A stretch of DNA of 64,000 nucleotides from Phycisphaerae bacterium (GCA_030432255.1 JAUIHS010000022.1:1-64000); one strand, 5' to 3'. Shown: positions 8,091 through 17,639, counted from the first letter of the stretch. Notes: generated by a model from the sequence alone, not told the origin. Numbers and translations: made by a program.

Positions 8091-9044
8091 ATGCATCTGT
8101 CGCGTCGCTGCGTTCCTGTGGCACTGCACCTGTCATTGGTCGTGTCCCTGCATGCCGGTCCCGCACCCTGTGGAGGGGATGTCACCGGCGATGGCATCAC
8201 GGACTTCGAAGACCTGTCGACACTCCTCGACGACTGGGTCTGCCTGTCGATGTACGGCTGGGAGGGCACCGCACCGGGAGAGTCGCTGAAGGTGATTGAT
8301 ACCTCCGTGCCGCGATGGGAACAGGTCGGCCCGGCGCAGACGCCGGAGTTGATGATCATCTCGGAGATCGAGCACGACGGCGTCGGAGTGATCTGGGCGG
8401 TTGATACGGGGAACAACACGCTGCTGCATCGGATCGATGCGTCGACCGGAGAGTGGATCAACACGATGACGATGTCCCTTCCCCCGGAGGGCAACGTGAT
8501 CACGGCGATGGAGTTCGTCGATGGTGTGCTCTACGCCGGTCTCACCACCGAAGGGGGCGGCGTCACGGTGGATACCTGGCTGTCGATCATTGACACGGTG
8601 ACGGGTGAAGTATCGGTGGTGGGGGAGGCATCGGGTGTCGGCTCGCCAATGGGCGGACTGGCCTGGAATGGAGCAGCGCTCTACGGGCTGTCTTCAGGCG
8701 GTTCACCGCCCACGCTCTTCACGCTCGATATCAATACCGGAGTCGCCAGTGAAGTGGCGCCCGTCATGCTCGATGGCGCGAGCCCCGGCAACATGACAGC
8801 GCTGGAGTTCGGGCCCAATGGCGTGCTCTACGCGCTCCCGAGTCGAAACAACCCGCTTGTGAATCACCTGCTGTCGATTGACTCCGCCACCGGCATCGCG
8901 GCGGACATCGGAAACATGGGTGGAATCGGGCGCATGGTCGCATTGACTACTGGCGAGCCGTGCGAGGGCGATGCGAATGGTGACAACACCACCAATTTCT
9001 TCGATCTGAACGACCTGCTCGACGCCTGGGGCTGCGGGTTGTGA
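8091..9044 (+). CDS. Secreted beta-propeller-like protein with one dockerin half-repeat at each end
   Basis: The ATG is preceded by AAGGAGG. The 317-residue protein starts with a signal peptide ending near HAG. One calcium-loop repeat follows at once, CGGDVTGDGITDFEDLSTLL (about residues 27-47). The middle, about residues 60-285, has repeated strands with blade-like phrases (VIWAVDTGNNTLLHRID, VDGVLYAGLTTEGG, NGAALYGLSSGG, NGVLYALPSRN) resembling DUF4394-type propeller repeats. A second calcium-loop repeat ends the protein, CEGDANGDNTTNFFDLNDLL. In the other dockerin proteins here both repeats sit together at the C-terminus, so this split arrangement is unusual. No catalytic residues are recognised. 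The gene converges on the patatin gene. Confidence 0.7.
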   Translation: MHLSRRCVPVALHLSLVVSLHAGPAPCGGDVTGDGITDFEDLSTLLDDWVCLSMYGWEGTAPGESLKVIDTSVPRWEQVGPAQTPELMIISEIEHDGVGVIWAVDTGNNTLLHRIDASTGEWINTMTMSLPPEGNVITAMEFVDGVLYAGLTTEGGGVTVDTWLSIIDTVTGEVSVVGEASGVGSPMGGLAWNGAALYGLSSGGSPPTLFTLDINTGVASEVAPVMLDGASPGNMTALEFGPNGVLYALPSRNNPLVNHLLSIDSATGIAADIGNMGGIGRMVALTTGEPCEGDANGDNTTNFFDLNDLLDAWGCGL

Positions 9045-9107
9045 AGTGAGCGCTTCGGGTCAGCCTCTGACGAATTCCGGAGAGTCGTCGTCACGCATCC
9101 ATCGCGT

Positions 9108-10139
9108 TCACTTCACCAGCTTGGCGAGGTCTTCGATCCTGGCCTTGCCGCCGCCCGATGAAAGATGCCGCTGCGCGACGTTGAGAAGCGCCTCGATGTT
9201 CGTGGTGCTGGCATCATCCATGTCGTCGAATGCCTTGTCGAGCGGGCAGTCCACGCGGAAGTAGCGGTCATTGCGGATCAGTTGCTTCGCGATGTACGAC
9301 ACCGAGTCCGCGGCTCCGTCCATGAGCACGCTGATGACGGGAACCGCCCACTCCACGGCGCCCCACTCGCGGGCCTGCTTGATCGTGATCGGCCGCGTGC
9401 TTTCCCCTGTCCCGAAGGAGCCGACAATGAAGTCGCGCAGCCCGATGCCCGTCTCGGCGTCCTCGTTCAGTCGCACGGCTTCGGCGATGGCACATGCCGC
9501 CGGGTTGTTGGCAACGACACCGCCGTCAACGAGCGGAGCCTGGGCACCGAGCACGCCGGTGACGTGCGCCGGGAAGTAAGTCGGCGCCGAACTCGAAGCC
9601 TTGGCGGCCTCCCACAGCGGCACGTTCGCATACTCATCGCGCCAGGACTTGAAGACAATCGCCTCGCGGCTGACCGTGTTGTACGAAGTCACCAGCAGTT
9701 TCGGGCTGTTGTCCAGTTCCCCCATGCGCGTCTCACCGAGGCAGTCTCGGAGTGCGGAACGCAGGCCCTCGTCTCCGTACTTCGGGGCGCTGAAGCCCTG
9801 CGTGAAGGTACGCCCAAGACGATCCCAGAGGCGGGAGCCCGTCGAGGGGAAGATATCCCGGCCGCGCTCGCGGTAGAGTTCCACGATGTCCTTCGCCTCG
9901 ATGCGCTTGCAGAGCGCACAGGCGAGAATGGAACCGGTTGAGGTGCCGGCGATTAGGTCGAAGTGATCCGCTGTGGGCTTGCCGAGTTTCTTCTCAAGAT
10001 GTGCAAGCCACCACGCGGTCATGACGCCGCGAATCCCGCCGCCATCCAGCGCAAGGATCCTGTAGCGTTTCTGCGAGGTGGAAGCCTTGGTCGTCTTCTT
10101 CTTCGTGGTCTTCTTCTTCGTGGTCTTCTTCTTGGCCAT
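9108..10139 (-). CDS. Patatin-like phospholipase with Lys/Thr-repeat N-terminus
   Basis: This 343-residue cytoplasmic-looking protein is a patatin-family lipid acyl hydrolase. It shows the oxyanion loop DGGGIRG (residues 32-38), nucleophile elbow GTSTG (Ser67) and catalytic Asp in VDGGVVANNP (about residue 204), so the Ser-Asp dyad is complete. The first 18 residues are three KKKTT units, a strongly basic tail not part of the family core. It has no signal peptide. The family cleaves membrane phospholipids; in some antiphage systems it acts as a membrane-destroying effector, but no nucleotide-cyclase sensor is near. It is the third gene of a minus-strand unit, 32 bp after a lipoprotein gene. 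Enzyme class is firm, biological role unknown. Confidence 0.85.
   Translation of the reverse strand: MAKKKTTKKKTTKKKTTKASTSQKRYRILALDGGGIRGVMTAWWLAHLEKKLGKPTADHFDLIAGTSTGSILACALCKRIEAKDIVELYRERGRDIFPSTGSRLWDRLGRTFTQGFSAPKYGDEGLRSALRDCLGETRMGELDNSPKLLVTSYNTVSREAIVFKSWRDEYANVPLWEAAKASSSAPTYFPAHVTGVLGAQAPLVDGGVVANNPAACAIAEAVRLNEDAETGIGLRDFIVGSFGTGESTRPITIKQAREWGAVEWAVPVISVLMDGAADSVSYIAKQLIRNDRYFRVDCPLDKAFDDMDDASTTNIEALLNVAQRHLSSGGGKARIEDLAKLVK
10083..10137 (-). repeat. In-frame 15-bp tandem repeat coding KKKTT units
   Basis: The start of the patatin gene holds three near-identical 15-bp units (plus-strand consensus CGTGGTCTTCTTCTT), each coding Lys-Lys-Lys-Thr-Thr. The resulting histone-H1-like tail could bind nucleic acid or acidic lipid, and unit number may vary by slippage. 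Confidence 0.75.
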
Positions 10140-10171
10140 GCGGATCAGCCTTTCCCGGGAGTCGGAGTGTC

Positions 10172-10969
10172 TCAGTCGCAGTTCTTGTCTTGCAGTTCGG
10201 TCTTGAGCCTGTTGGCGAGCACCGTGGCTCCGGCCTGTCGCAGCTCTTCGAGGAGTTCACCGATGCGGCACTGGCGTTCCTCTGAGATCTCGGCGCCATC
10301 CCTGAGCTCGAAGACCACCTCCTCCCAGACGTTGTAGACCTCAAGCTCATACCAGTACAGGGCGATCTTCAGGTTGTCCGTGATGCCGGATGTCGAGCGC
10401 GCATTGGCAATGACGTGCTGCGCGGAGTCGGTGCCGCTGAAGAGCATCCGTTCAATCGCACTCGCCTCCGATGCGCGGGCGCCCGCATCCTGGAGTGCCT
10501 TTGCCTTGCCCAACTCATCGCGAGCTTCGTCCATCTTGATGAAGCCCGGAAGGGCCGTGATGAAGGCGCGATCCCGAGGGCCTGTGGCGTCGTTGATGGA
10601 TTTCCTCGCTCGGTCCACCGCGGACCTGGCGTCCTTGGCTTTGCCCAGCCGCCAAAGACACATCGCTTCGAGGATCCGACGGGTGGTCAGGAGGTCATCC
10701 CGACTCAGTTCGGCATCGTCCAGTTCCGCCAGCACGCTGAGGCAGGCGTAGTAGTGGACGTTCGGATCTTCGAGAATCGGAACCAACGGGGTGACGTCAT
10801 TCTCCGTTCGCGGCGACCATGCCTGGAGCGTCGCCGCGTTCTCAATCTCGACGCCACGGTTGTAGTGGTCCTGTGCATCGCGCAGCGCCATGGCGCCGCC
10901 GCAGGCAGTCAGCAGGAGCAGACAGGCGAGCAGAAGCGTCGCCAGCATGTGGTGGGTTCGCAGGATCAT
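10172..10969 (-). CDS. Lipoprotein of unknown function in the patatin unit
   Basis: This 265-residue protein has a lipoprotein signal (MLATLLLACLLLLTACGG, lipobox LTAC), so it should be membrane-anchored outside the cytoplasm. The rest is almost all helical, with TPR-like phrases (RRILEAMCLWRLGKAKDARS, ALYWYELEVYNVWEEVVFEL), though no formal repeat can be fixed. Its ATG overlaps the stop of the upstream gene as ATGA (10966-10969), indicating translational coupling. The patatin gene follows 32 bp later. The same lipoprotein-plus-helical-protein pairing is not something I can match to a named system. Its link to the patatin is inferred from operon structure only. Confidence 0.7.
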   Translation of the reverse strand: MILRTHHMLATLLLACLLLLTACGGAMALRDAQDHYNRGVEIENAATLQAWSPRTENDVTPLVPILEDPNVHYYACLSVLAELDDAELSRDDLLTTRRILEAMCLWRLGKAKDARSAVDRARKSINDATGPRDRAFITALPGFIKMDEARDELGKAKALQDAGARASEASAIERMLFSGTDSAQHVIANARSTSGITDNLKIALYWYELEVYNVWEEVVFELRDGAEISEERQCRIGELLEELRQAGATVLANRLKTELQDKNCD

Positions 10970-12786
10970 TGGGGCACCTCGGAGAATGCGGCGAGCAGGA
11001 CGACTTCCAGAGCACCGACGTCGATCGTGTCGCCATTGACCAGGCCCTGGACCCTGTCGGCGATGATGTCGCTGACTGTCTTGATGGCGGCGACATCCAG
11101 ATCAGACTCCGCCAGGGCATCGAGCGATGCCTCGACGATGCCATTGAGGACTTCACGATGGAACAGACGCCACGATGCTTCCGTTCCCGCCGGGGCCTTG
11201 AAGATCTCGGCGAAGATCGCATCCAGCGCGTGTGCAACTGCCGGCTTGCCGTTGGGGAGTGTGTCAAGGAAGCCCTGGCGCAACGCGATGGCGCGAGCCG
11301 CGGCGGCGAACACCTCGGCGGCCACAGTCGGGCTGAGTCGTTCATCCGCGCGTTTGCGCAGGACCGTCAGCGAGGCCTCCAGCGCGGCCCGGAGATTCGC
11401 ATCTGCATCAGCGGCCAGCTTGAGCAGCCAGTCCGGGTTGGATGCAAGCTCATCAACAACGGCATCGACGACAGTAATGAGCTCAGTCCGTCCGAACTGC
11501 GGCTTCCACTTGGCGCTGGCGGTCGGCTTCTTCGTCAGCACCTCGAGCGTCACGCGACCTGCCGTCAGGAGCAGGTGGTTCTCCGGCTTGAGATCGGGCC
11601 AGATGAGTTCGAGATGCTGGCCGGTCCGGTTGAGCACGATGCGGGCCACCTCGGGGATCAGGCCGAGTTCGACGACGCGCTTGATGTCCGAGAGGTCCGT
11701 CGCAATGGTCCTGATCAGCGCCGTGACGCCTTCGTTGTCCGTGTCGGTCACAAGCTCCGGGTGATCCGCGAGCACGGCGAGCGAGGTCGAGACCAGCGTC
11801 TGCAGGCCGCCCGCAGAGAAGAGCGCCTCGGGCTGGAAGTCATCACTCGCAGTCACCAGGTCGATCGCCGCGATCCCGACGCGTGATACGAGGTCACTCT
11901 GAGCCGTGTTGTCGATCCCGAGGAACGTCCCGGGGTGCTGGAGCGCGTGACGCGCACCGGATTGCAGCACGCTCCGGAAGACGAGTTCGCCCCAACTGCG
12001 GATGGAGTCCTGCTCGTCAGTGGTGCCCGCCGCGGCAAGCTTCGTGGCAATATCCGCACTGAGCGAGGACGTCGTGATGCGAATGAGCTCCTGGACGTTG
12101 GGATCGCCGGCAACGATGTCGGGCTGGCTGCCGACGGTCTCGAGCGCGGCGATGAGCAACTGCCCCGCGAGTTCACCGAACGGGTCGGCATCCAGGGCGA
12201 CCTGTTCGAAGTCGATCCGGTCGATGGCCTGCACGAACGTCGTCAGCACGCGCCGGTCCGTCGTCTGCGATCCCAGCGCTCCGGGCACGGAGGCGAAGTA
12301 CTCGACGCCGACGTCCACGATCGCGCCGAGCACGCGGCGGACGGGCTTCGGGCGATTTGGATCTTCCTCGTCCCACTGCTCGAAGCGGAACATTGCGAGG
12401 AAGGCATCTGGATCAGCCTCGGCACCATTGCTCAACTTCAGCGCTTGCTTGTTGAGGCGCGCCTCAGCGATGCTCCTGTACACGAGGTACAGGTTGATGT
12501 AAGCGTCACGATCGGGATTGCCGCGCTCGTTGGGGATCTTGTTGGCGAGAGCCTTGGTGTGCAATGCATCGAGTTTCGAGTCATCGGCCAGGAAGCCTGC
12601 TCCTTCATCCTCGGTCTTGAAGAAGGAGCGCGCATCGGTAATGCTCGGATCGTTTCCGGCATTGGGAAACGGCAGCGCGATCTCGCGCATGCGGACCTGC
12701 TCGATGTACGCGGTTCGGGCAGCCTGACCCAGTCGAACACCGGCGCGGATGGCGAACAAGACGAGTTCTGCACTGGCGATAGCCAT
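10966..12786 (-). CDS. Large helical-repeat protein of unknown function, first gene of the patatin unit
   Basis: The ATG at 12786 has AGGAG 8 bp upstream, so this start is preferred over one 66 bp earlier. The protein has 606 residues and no signal peptide, although the first 25 residues (MAIASAELVLFAIRAGVRLG) are moderately hydrophobic. The rest is alpha-helical with recurring phrases of the type L-V-S-T-S-L-A-V-L-A-D-H-P-E-L and VTLEVLTKKP, ALEASLTVLRKRADERLSP. This suggests degenerate repeats of roughly 90 residues, HEAT-like in look. No catalytic motif is visible. It is translationally coupled to the lipoprotein gene. A scaffold or sensor role is possible but unproven. Confidence 0.6.
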   Translation of the reverse strand: MAIASAELVLFAIRAGVRLGQAARTAYIEQVRMREIALPFPNAGNDPSITDARSFFKTEDEGAGFLADDSKLDALHTKALANKIPNERGNPDRDAYINLYLVYRSIAEARLNKQALKLSNGAEADPDAFLAMFRFEQWDEEDPNRPKPVRRVLGAIVDVGVEYFASVPGALGSQTTDRRVLTTFVQAIDRIDFEQVALDADPFGELAGQLLIAALETVGSQPDIVAGDPNVQELIRITTSSLSADIATKLAAAGTTDEQDSIRSWGELVFRSVLQSGARHALQHPGTFLGIDNTAQSDLVSRVGIAAIDLVTASDDFQPEALFSAGGLQTLVSTSLAVLADHPELVTDTDNEGVTALIRTIATDLSDIKRVVELGLIPEVARIVLNRTGQHLELIWPDLKPENHLLLTAGRVTLEVLTKKPTASAKWKPQFGRTELITVVDAVVDELASNPDWLLKLAADADANLRAALEASLTVLRKRADERLSPTVAAEVFAAAARAIALRQGFLDTLPNGKPAVAHALDAIFAEIFKAPAGTEASWRLFHREVLNGIVEASLDALAESDLDVAAIKTVSDIIADRVQGLVNGDTIDVGALEVVLLAAFSEVPQ

Positions 12787-13034
12787 GTCGTGGATCTCCT
12801 GCTCCCCCCTGACACCCGGATCGTCGCAACGCGACCCCAGCAGAAAGAGCATCCTATCTCACGACGGCGCAAAGCCAGCACCGAAACATCAGAAGCGCAG
12901 ACGAATGTCCTGTTACATCAGCGAGAGCGATGATGCGAAAATTGCGCGTCGGCCGATCCCGTCCCGATCTCCGAGAGCGGAACAGGGAAAGGGCGGCTGC
13001 GAATCATTCGCTACGCATCAGCACCCGTAGCCCA

Positions 13035-16000
13035 TCATCGATCACAATCGCTTCCCCATTCCTCGAGGAGAATCTCCAGATCGACAAAGTTGACGGACCC
13101 GCTGTTGTCGAGGTCGCCGTCGGCGCCCGCGATGACATCGTCACTCCAGGCGTCCAGCAGGATCTCGAGATCAAGGAAGTCAACGCGGCCATCGCGGTTC
13201 ACATCTCCGAGACATGGGATCGGCGCCATGATGAGGCGTATGAAGCGATCCGAATCGCTGCCGCAGGAGGTTGTCACGACCGCGCGGTAGCGCCCCTCGT
13301 CGCCCTGCACGACAGGATCGATGACCAGGTGGTTGGTCATGGCGCCGCTGACGCGACTGTCATCGACAACGGGCACATTATCGCGCGTCCACTGGATCGA
13401 ATGGCCCGCAGGCGCATACACGATCGCCGTCGCTTCGAAGCGGAACCCCTCAAGACCGCCCACGGGCTGACTGACATTCGTGCGCTCAATCTCGACGAAC
13501 TGATCGCCCGGATACTGTGCAAGGTTCACCGTGCGCGGCTCACCCAGATTCGGTCCGCCTCCAATTCCGGGAAGGAACTGATTCGAGACGGTCTCGTGCT
13601 CGGCATCCGTGATGAAGGAGCAGAGGCGAAGTGCACATTCCGGGTTGCCGATCGCGCTCAACGGAATCGCAATCTCGATTCCGGTGGAGACACCGCTGCC
13701 ATCGTCACTCCCGTTTCCGCCGGACACACCATCGAGATTGGAGTTGTCAACGGTCAGGCGCACGTCCGGTGCGGAGGTATCGCCGCCGAGCAGCATTCCG
13801 GTGACAGAAGGCGTCTTGGTGCCGAGGAACCATCCGTATGGCTGTTGTGGATCGAGCACACCGAGATAGCCGCGAAGTGCCGTATCGAACCGTCCCTCGA
13901 AGATGTGCAGGTTGAGCCAGTAGTCGGGTTCGAATCCGGTATCGAAGGTGAAGCCGGGATTGTTCTCATCCGCCGTCATCCGTTCGAACGTGGTGTTACC
14001 GATGAGCGGCGAGGCCACGAGCGGATTCTGGCCGCCGGGTTGGGTGTCAAGGAAGAGATCGAGATTGGTCCCGTCTGAGGCGAGGTTTCCGGTGATCATG
14101 ATGTGCAGCATGTCACAGTCGATGAAGGCGTACACTTCGTTCAGTTCGGAACCGTCCGCGGTATCGTCCGTCTCATCGACGTTGTCACCGAACCCGGTCT
14201 GGGTGTCCTGCACGGCAAGCGGGTCGCCATAGTTGGCCGCGAAGCCATCGGTGGCGATGCTCGCGAGGTAACCGCTCGGACAGTCATCGCATGGTGTACC
14301 GAACCCGTCATCATCGACGTCGGTCTGGTCATCGTTGGCGCTCAGGATGCAGTTGTCGCACACATCTCCGACGCCATCCTGGTCGGCGTCTTCCTGGTTC
14401 GGATTCCACGCGAAGGGGCAGTTGTCCGTCTCGTCGGGGACCTGGTCCTGGTCGCTGTCCAGTGGGAACGGGGCGGACTCGCCCACGTGCACCGTGATCT
14501 CGCCGGGGATGCCCTCGAGGTCACCATTCCAGGGGCGCATCACGATGGAGTGCGAACCGGGCGCCAGCCCTTGTTCCAGGCACAGGTTCGGCGTCGCCGT
14601 GTGCGTGTACGTGTTGCCGTTGATGAGCCATTCGTACCCCATCGGCTGCGGTCCGTCGAGAATCAGCATCTCGGGATCAGCGCTCGCGCCACGGATCGCG
14701 ATCGACTCCCCGGCGCGGTACCGGCTGTGATCCGCTGGTGCGATGATCGCGCAGGTGGGACGGCGATCCCCGACGAAGAATGTGGGGCTCTCAAGCGTGC
14801 TCGTGCGCAGGCCATCATTGGCAATGACCCGGAACAGCGAACTGCCGTTGCCGCGCTGCTCCGTCGAACCGGGCAGCGTTGTACCGAATGTCAGCGAGTT
14901 CTCGACGGAGCGCACCGCGACCGTCTGCCACGTGGCACCGTTGTCATTCGAGTACTGCACCGTGTATGTCAGCAGGTCGTCCGGATCCGCATCGGAAGCG
15001 GCCCACTTGACTGTGACATTGTCGTTGTCACCGAAGAACTGGCCGGGAGATGGTGACTCGAAGCCCGCGATGACCGGGGCATGGGCGCTCGATGAGCGAC
15101 TCGCAACCACGCCGCCACCACCGCCGCGGCGGCGCACCTCCACGCCTGACATCTCCTCTTCCGCAGGTGCCAGTACGAGGAAGGGGCGCGGCGCGATGAC
15201 GGTGTTACACGCGGGTGCAGGCGGCGTGAAGTCAACGGCATCCAGCAGGTTGCCCCCGCCGTCCTTCAGTTCGAGGGTATGGCTGGGTCCTTCCGAACCG
15301 ATCGTCTCCATCTGCTGCGTCCAGCGGCGCTGGAGGTTGACCTCGGGGTACATTGCGCGGTCGACCTTCTCGACGTGATGAAGGCGCACCTCGCCTGAGA
15401 TGGGATCGTGTACGCCGGTGACGATCACGACCAGTTCGGACGGTGGCATCGCATCGTCGCCCCGCTCCCTGCCGTAGAGGAACTCGAAGACATTGAGGGT
15501 TCGATTCCAGTGGTAGGGTGAGGTCCAGCGCGGGCTGGAGTAGGACATGAACGGGGTGCTCGTCGGCTCGACGAACGAACGCGTCATCCAGTCCCATCCC
15601 AGGACGCGGAAGAAGTCGGTGGTGTCGTTGCCGATCTGGCAGGGCGGGAAGAAGTTGGGATAGTCGTTGTCAATCGATCCGCCCGCCGCCTCGCTGCCAT
15701 CACAACTCACGTGTGAGAACCCGAAGTTGTGCGTCAGTTCGTGCGCAAGCGTGACGCCGCCGAATGGTCGGTCAAAGGCGTTCGGTGTGCCGGTGTTCAT
15801 GTTCGTCAGGTTGGCGAAGAACTGACGGTGCGCCAGGCCGCCGAGGCGCCACTGGGACTCCGGATGCACCATGCCGACGATGTAGCTGGGTACTTCCAGG
15901 CCGACGACGCCCGCGAACCCGGAGCCGAGGGCTTCCAGTTCAAGCATGAGCAGCGCCACGCCGTCTTCTTCGAAGCAGGTGATGTCGAGGATGCAATGCT

Positions 16001-17639
16001 CGTCGTCCAGTTCCCATGCACCGTGGCGGAAGGGATCGAAGAAGGTCGGGTCCCACTCGCGCAGGACGCCGGGGGATGCCTGCGGAATGATGCGGGACAT
16101 GGGCATCATGGACTCGGCGCGACCCAGGATCGTCCAGAACCCGGGGTCGCCGAAGTTGAAGAGGGGAGCATCCGTGCCATCCGGACGTGCAGCCAGCACC
16201 GGTTTGAAGCTGACACGGATCTCCGTCGGTTCCCGAAAGCGCAGCGTGGTTCGTGTCTCGTTGTTGTTCTCATTCGACTCCGGAATGACCGTGAAGGGGT
16301 CAAGCCGTGCTTCAACCTCGATCTCATCCTGCCGCGTCCACTCCAGCGGCAGGATGAAGTTGAAGCTCTCTTCCAGTTCGGCGCGGTCGAGGAGATTGTC
16401 GTCGACGCTCTGGAAGGGCAATGTCGCTGACACAGGTGAGCCGGGCAGTTCGATCTCGGTTCCCGGGTAGAAGCCATGCAGTCGCGCCTGCACGCGCTCC
16501 AGCGTGCCGGTGTCAGTTCGCGGCCACGCCCGAACCATCGTCAGTCGGTCCTGCACGAGCTCACAGAACTCCGGATGTGTTTCCTCGAAGCGTCCCTGGA
16601 TTGCCTGGACCCCCTCGATGTACCGGCTCCGAGCCCAGCGGAGATCCGGTCTGCTCACCGAGGCATCCTTGAGGATCCGACGAACTCCGATGGAGTCAAC
16701 CCAGTACAGGAACGAGCCATCCTCACGCAGCAGGTGTGCGCTCGGGGGCAGGTCCGCCATGTCGGTGTGCGCACCACCCACAAGCGGCACGCGCCGGAGC
16801 ACCGTGTTCAAGCCAGGACCAGGCTGGAAGATGAAGTACGCGTTCGTGTCGTCAACGGCGATATCCGTGATCACAGCATCCGCATCATTGATGACGTGAA
16901 GCGGGTCGCTGGGGCCTGTCTGTGCATGTGTACGAATGACCGCGGGCAGCGGCAGATCGGCGGACGCAGAAGCACCCCACCAGACGTACTGGGCTTCGTC
17001 GTCGACATCCATGGCTGTGGCAGGGGCGTTGATGGACTCAAGCCGAATGGGGAACCCGCTTCCGAACCAGACGTAGATGCTGTCGACCTCCGACGTGTTG
17101 GTCCCGATGTAGTAGGCACCACCGTTTCCCGGCGCGACCAGCGAGTTGGTGACCACGCTCGCAGTCGACTCCGATGTCGCTGACCCGCCGAGCGTGCGCG
17201 ACTGACGACGCAGCGTGTCGGAAAGGAAGAGATCCCGCTCGCTCGTCCACACCCAGTCATCGTCGACAGCCAGGCCTGAGAGTTCCGTTCCGAGGTACAT
17301 GCCAAGTTCGCCGAGTTCGCCGTAGATCGCCTGACGCGTCGGCACATCGTCGGCCCACACACCGAATGCATAGGCCTGGTTCACCTCGACGAAAGCCGTA
17401 CCGGCCACCGGCGCTTCAACGAGGTCCGGATTGGCAACAAGCGGTGTCGTGAAGGGCCACGCCTTCCAGACTTCGTTGGGGCGGACCTGGAACTCACCGG
17501 ACTCCTCGACGAAGTAGATGCGCCCGGCGGAGACTTCCATGTCCAGCGGGAACCGACTCGGAATGACCGTCTCAATCTGGGCCAGCGCCGGGGCGGCAAG
17601 CAGGCACAGCGTGGGCAGCACGGCGGCGGAACTTCTCAT
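13035..17639 (-). CDS. Giant secreted zinc metalloprotease with TSP3-like repeats and dockerin-like tail
   Basis: This 1,534-residue protein starts with a signal peptide (MRSSAAVLPTLCLLAAPALAQ) behind GGAGTGAAAG. Residues about 30-330 form a propeller-like region. A CARDB-like phrase (VIPESNENNNETRTTLRF) follows near 460. The zinc site HELTHNFGFSH lies near residues 632-642, an HExxHxxxxxH motif, with a Met-turn candidate FMSYSSPRW near 697, so it is a metzincin-like endopeptidase. After Ig/FN3-like parts, residues about 1056-1123 carry Asp-rich thrombospondin type 3-like repeats (DQDQVPDETDNCPFAWNPNQ). The last 60 residues are the two-repeat dockerin-like tail. Likely substrate is extracellular protein. 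No terminator was recognised after the stop. Confidence 0.8.
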   Translation of the reverse strand: MRSSAAVLPTLCLLAAPALAQIETVIPSRFPLDMEVSAGRIYFVEESGEFQVRPNEVWKAWPFTTPLVANPDLVEAPVAGTAFVEVNQAYAFGVWADDVPTRQAIYGELGELGMYLGTELSGLAVDDDWVWTSERDLFLSDTLRRQSRTLGGSATSESTASVVTNSLVAPGNGGAYYIGTNTSEVDSIYVWFGSGFPIRLESINAPATAMDVDDEAQYVWWGASASADLPLPAVIRTHAQTGPSDPLHVINDADAVITDIAVDDTNAYFIFQPGPGLNTVLRRVPLVGGAHTDMADLPPSAHLLREDGSFLYWVDSIGVRRILKDASVSRPDLRWARSRYIEGVQAIQGRFEETHPEFCELVQDRLTMVRAWPRTDTGTLERVQARLHGFYPGTEIELPGSPVSATLPFQSVDDNLLDRAELEESFNFILPLEWTRQDEIEVEARLDPFTVIPESNENNNETRTTLRFREPTEIRVSFKPVLAARPDGTDAPLFNFGDPGFWTILGRAESMMPMSRIIPQASPGVLREWDPTFFDPFRHGAWELDDEHCILDITCFEEDGVALLMLELEALGSGFAGVVGLEVPSYIVGMVHPESQWRLGGLAHRQFFANLTNMNTGTPNAFDRPFGGVTLAHELTHNFGFSHVSCDGSEAAGGSIDNDYPNFFPPCQIGNDTTDFFRVLGWDWMTRSFVEPTSTPFMSYSSPRWTSPYHWNRTLNVFEFLYGRERGDDAMPPSELVVIVTGVHDPISGEVRLHHVEKVDRAMYPEVNLQRRWTQQMETIGSEGPSHTLELKDGGGNLLDAVDFTPPAPACNTVIAPRPFLVLAPAEEEMSGVEVRRRGGGGGVVASRSSSAHAPVIAGFESPSPGQFFGDNDNVTVKWAASDADPDDLLTYTVQYSNDNGATWQTVAVRSVENSLTFGTTLPGSTEQRGNGSSLFRVIANDGLRTSTLESPTFFVGDRRPTCAIIAPADHSRYRAGESIAIRGASADPEMLILDGPQPMGYEWLINGNTYTHTATPNLCLEQGLAPGSHSIVMRPWNGDLEGIPGEITVHVGESAPFPLDSDQDQVPDETDNCPFAWNPNQEDADQDGVGDVCDNCILSANDDQTDVDDDGFGTPCDDCPSGYLASIATDGFAANYGDPLAVQDTQTGFGDNVDETDDTADGSELNEVYAFIDCDMLHIMITGNLASDGTNLDLFLDTQPGGQNPLVASPLIGNTTFERMTADENNPGFTFDTGFEPDYWLNLHIFEGRFDTALRGYLGVLDPQQPYGWFLGTKTPSVTGMLLGGDTSAPDVRLTVDNSNLDGVSGGNGSDDGSGVSTGIEIAIPLSAIGNPECALRLCSFITDAEHETVSNQFLPGIGGGPNLGEPRTVNLAQYPGDQFVEIERTNVSQPVGGLEGFRFEATAIVYAPAGHSIQWTRDNVPVVDDSRVSGAMTNHLVIDPVVQGDEGRYRAVVTTSCGSDSDRFIRLIMAPIPCLGDVNRDGRVDFLDLEILLDAWSDDVIAGADGDLDNSGSVNFVDLEILLEEWGSDCDR

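Noticed and set aside
9041..9116. Inverted repeat GTGAAGTGAGCGC / GCGTTCACTTCAC as a bidirectional terminator
   Set aside because: The loop is about 50 nt and no T run follows, so it is too weak to call.
9108..10139. CBASS antiphage system with patatin effector
   Set aside because: No CD-NTase, HORMA, TRIP13 or ubiquitin-like genes are nearby.
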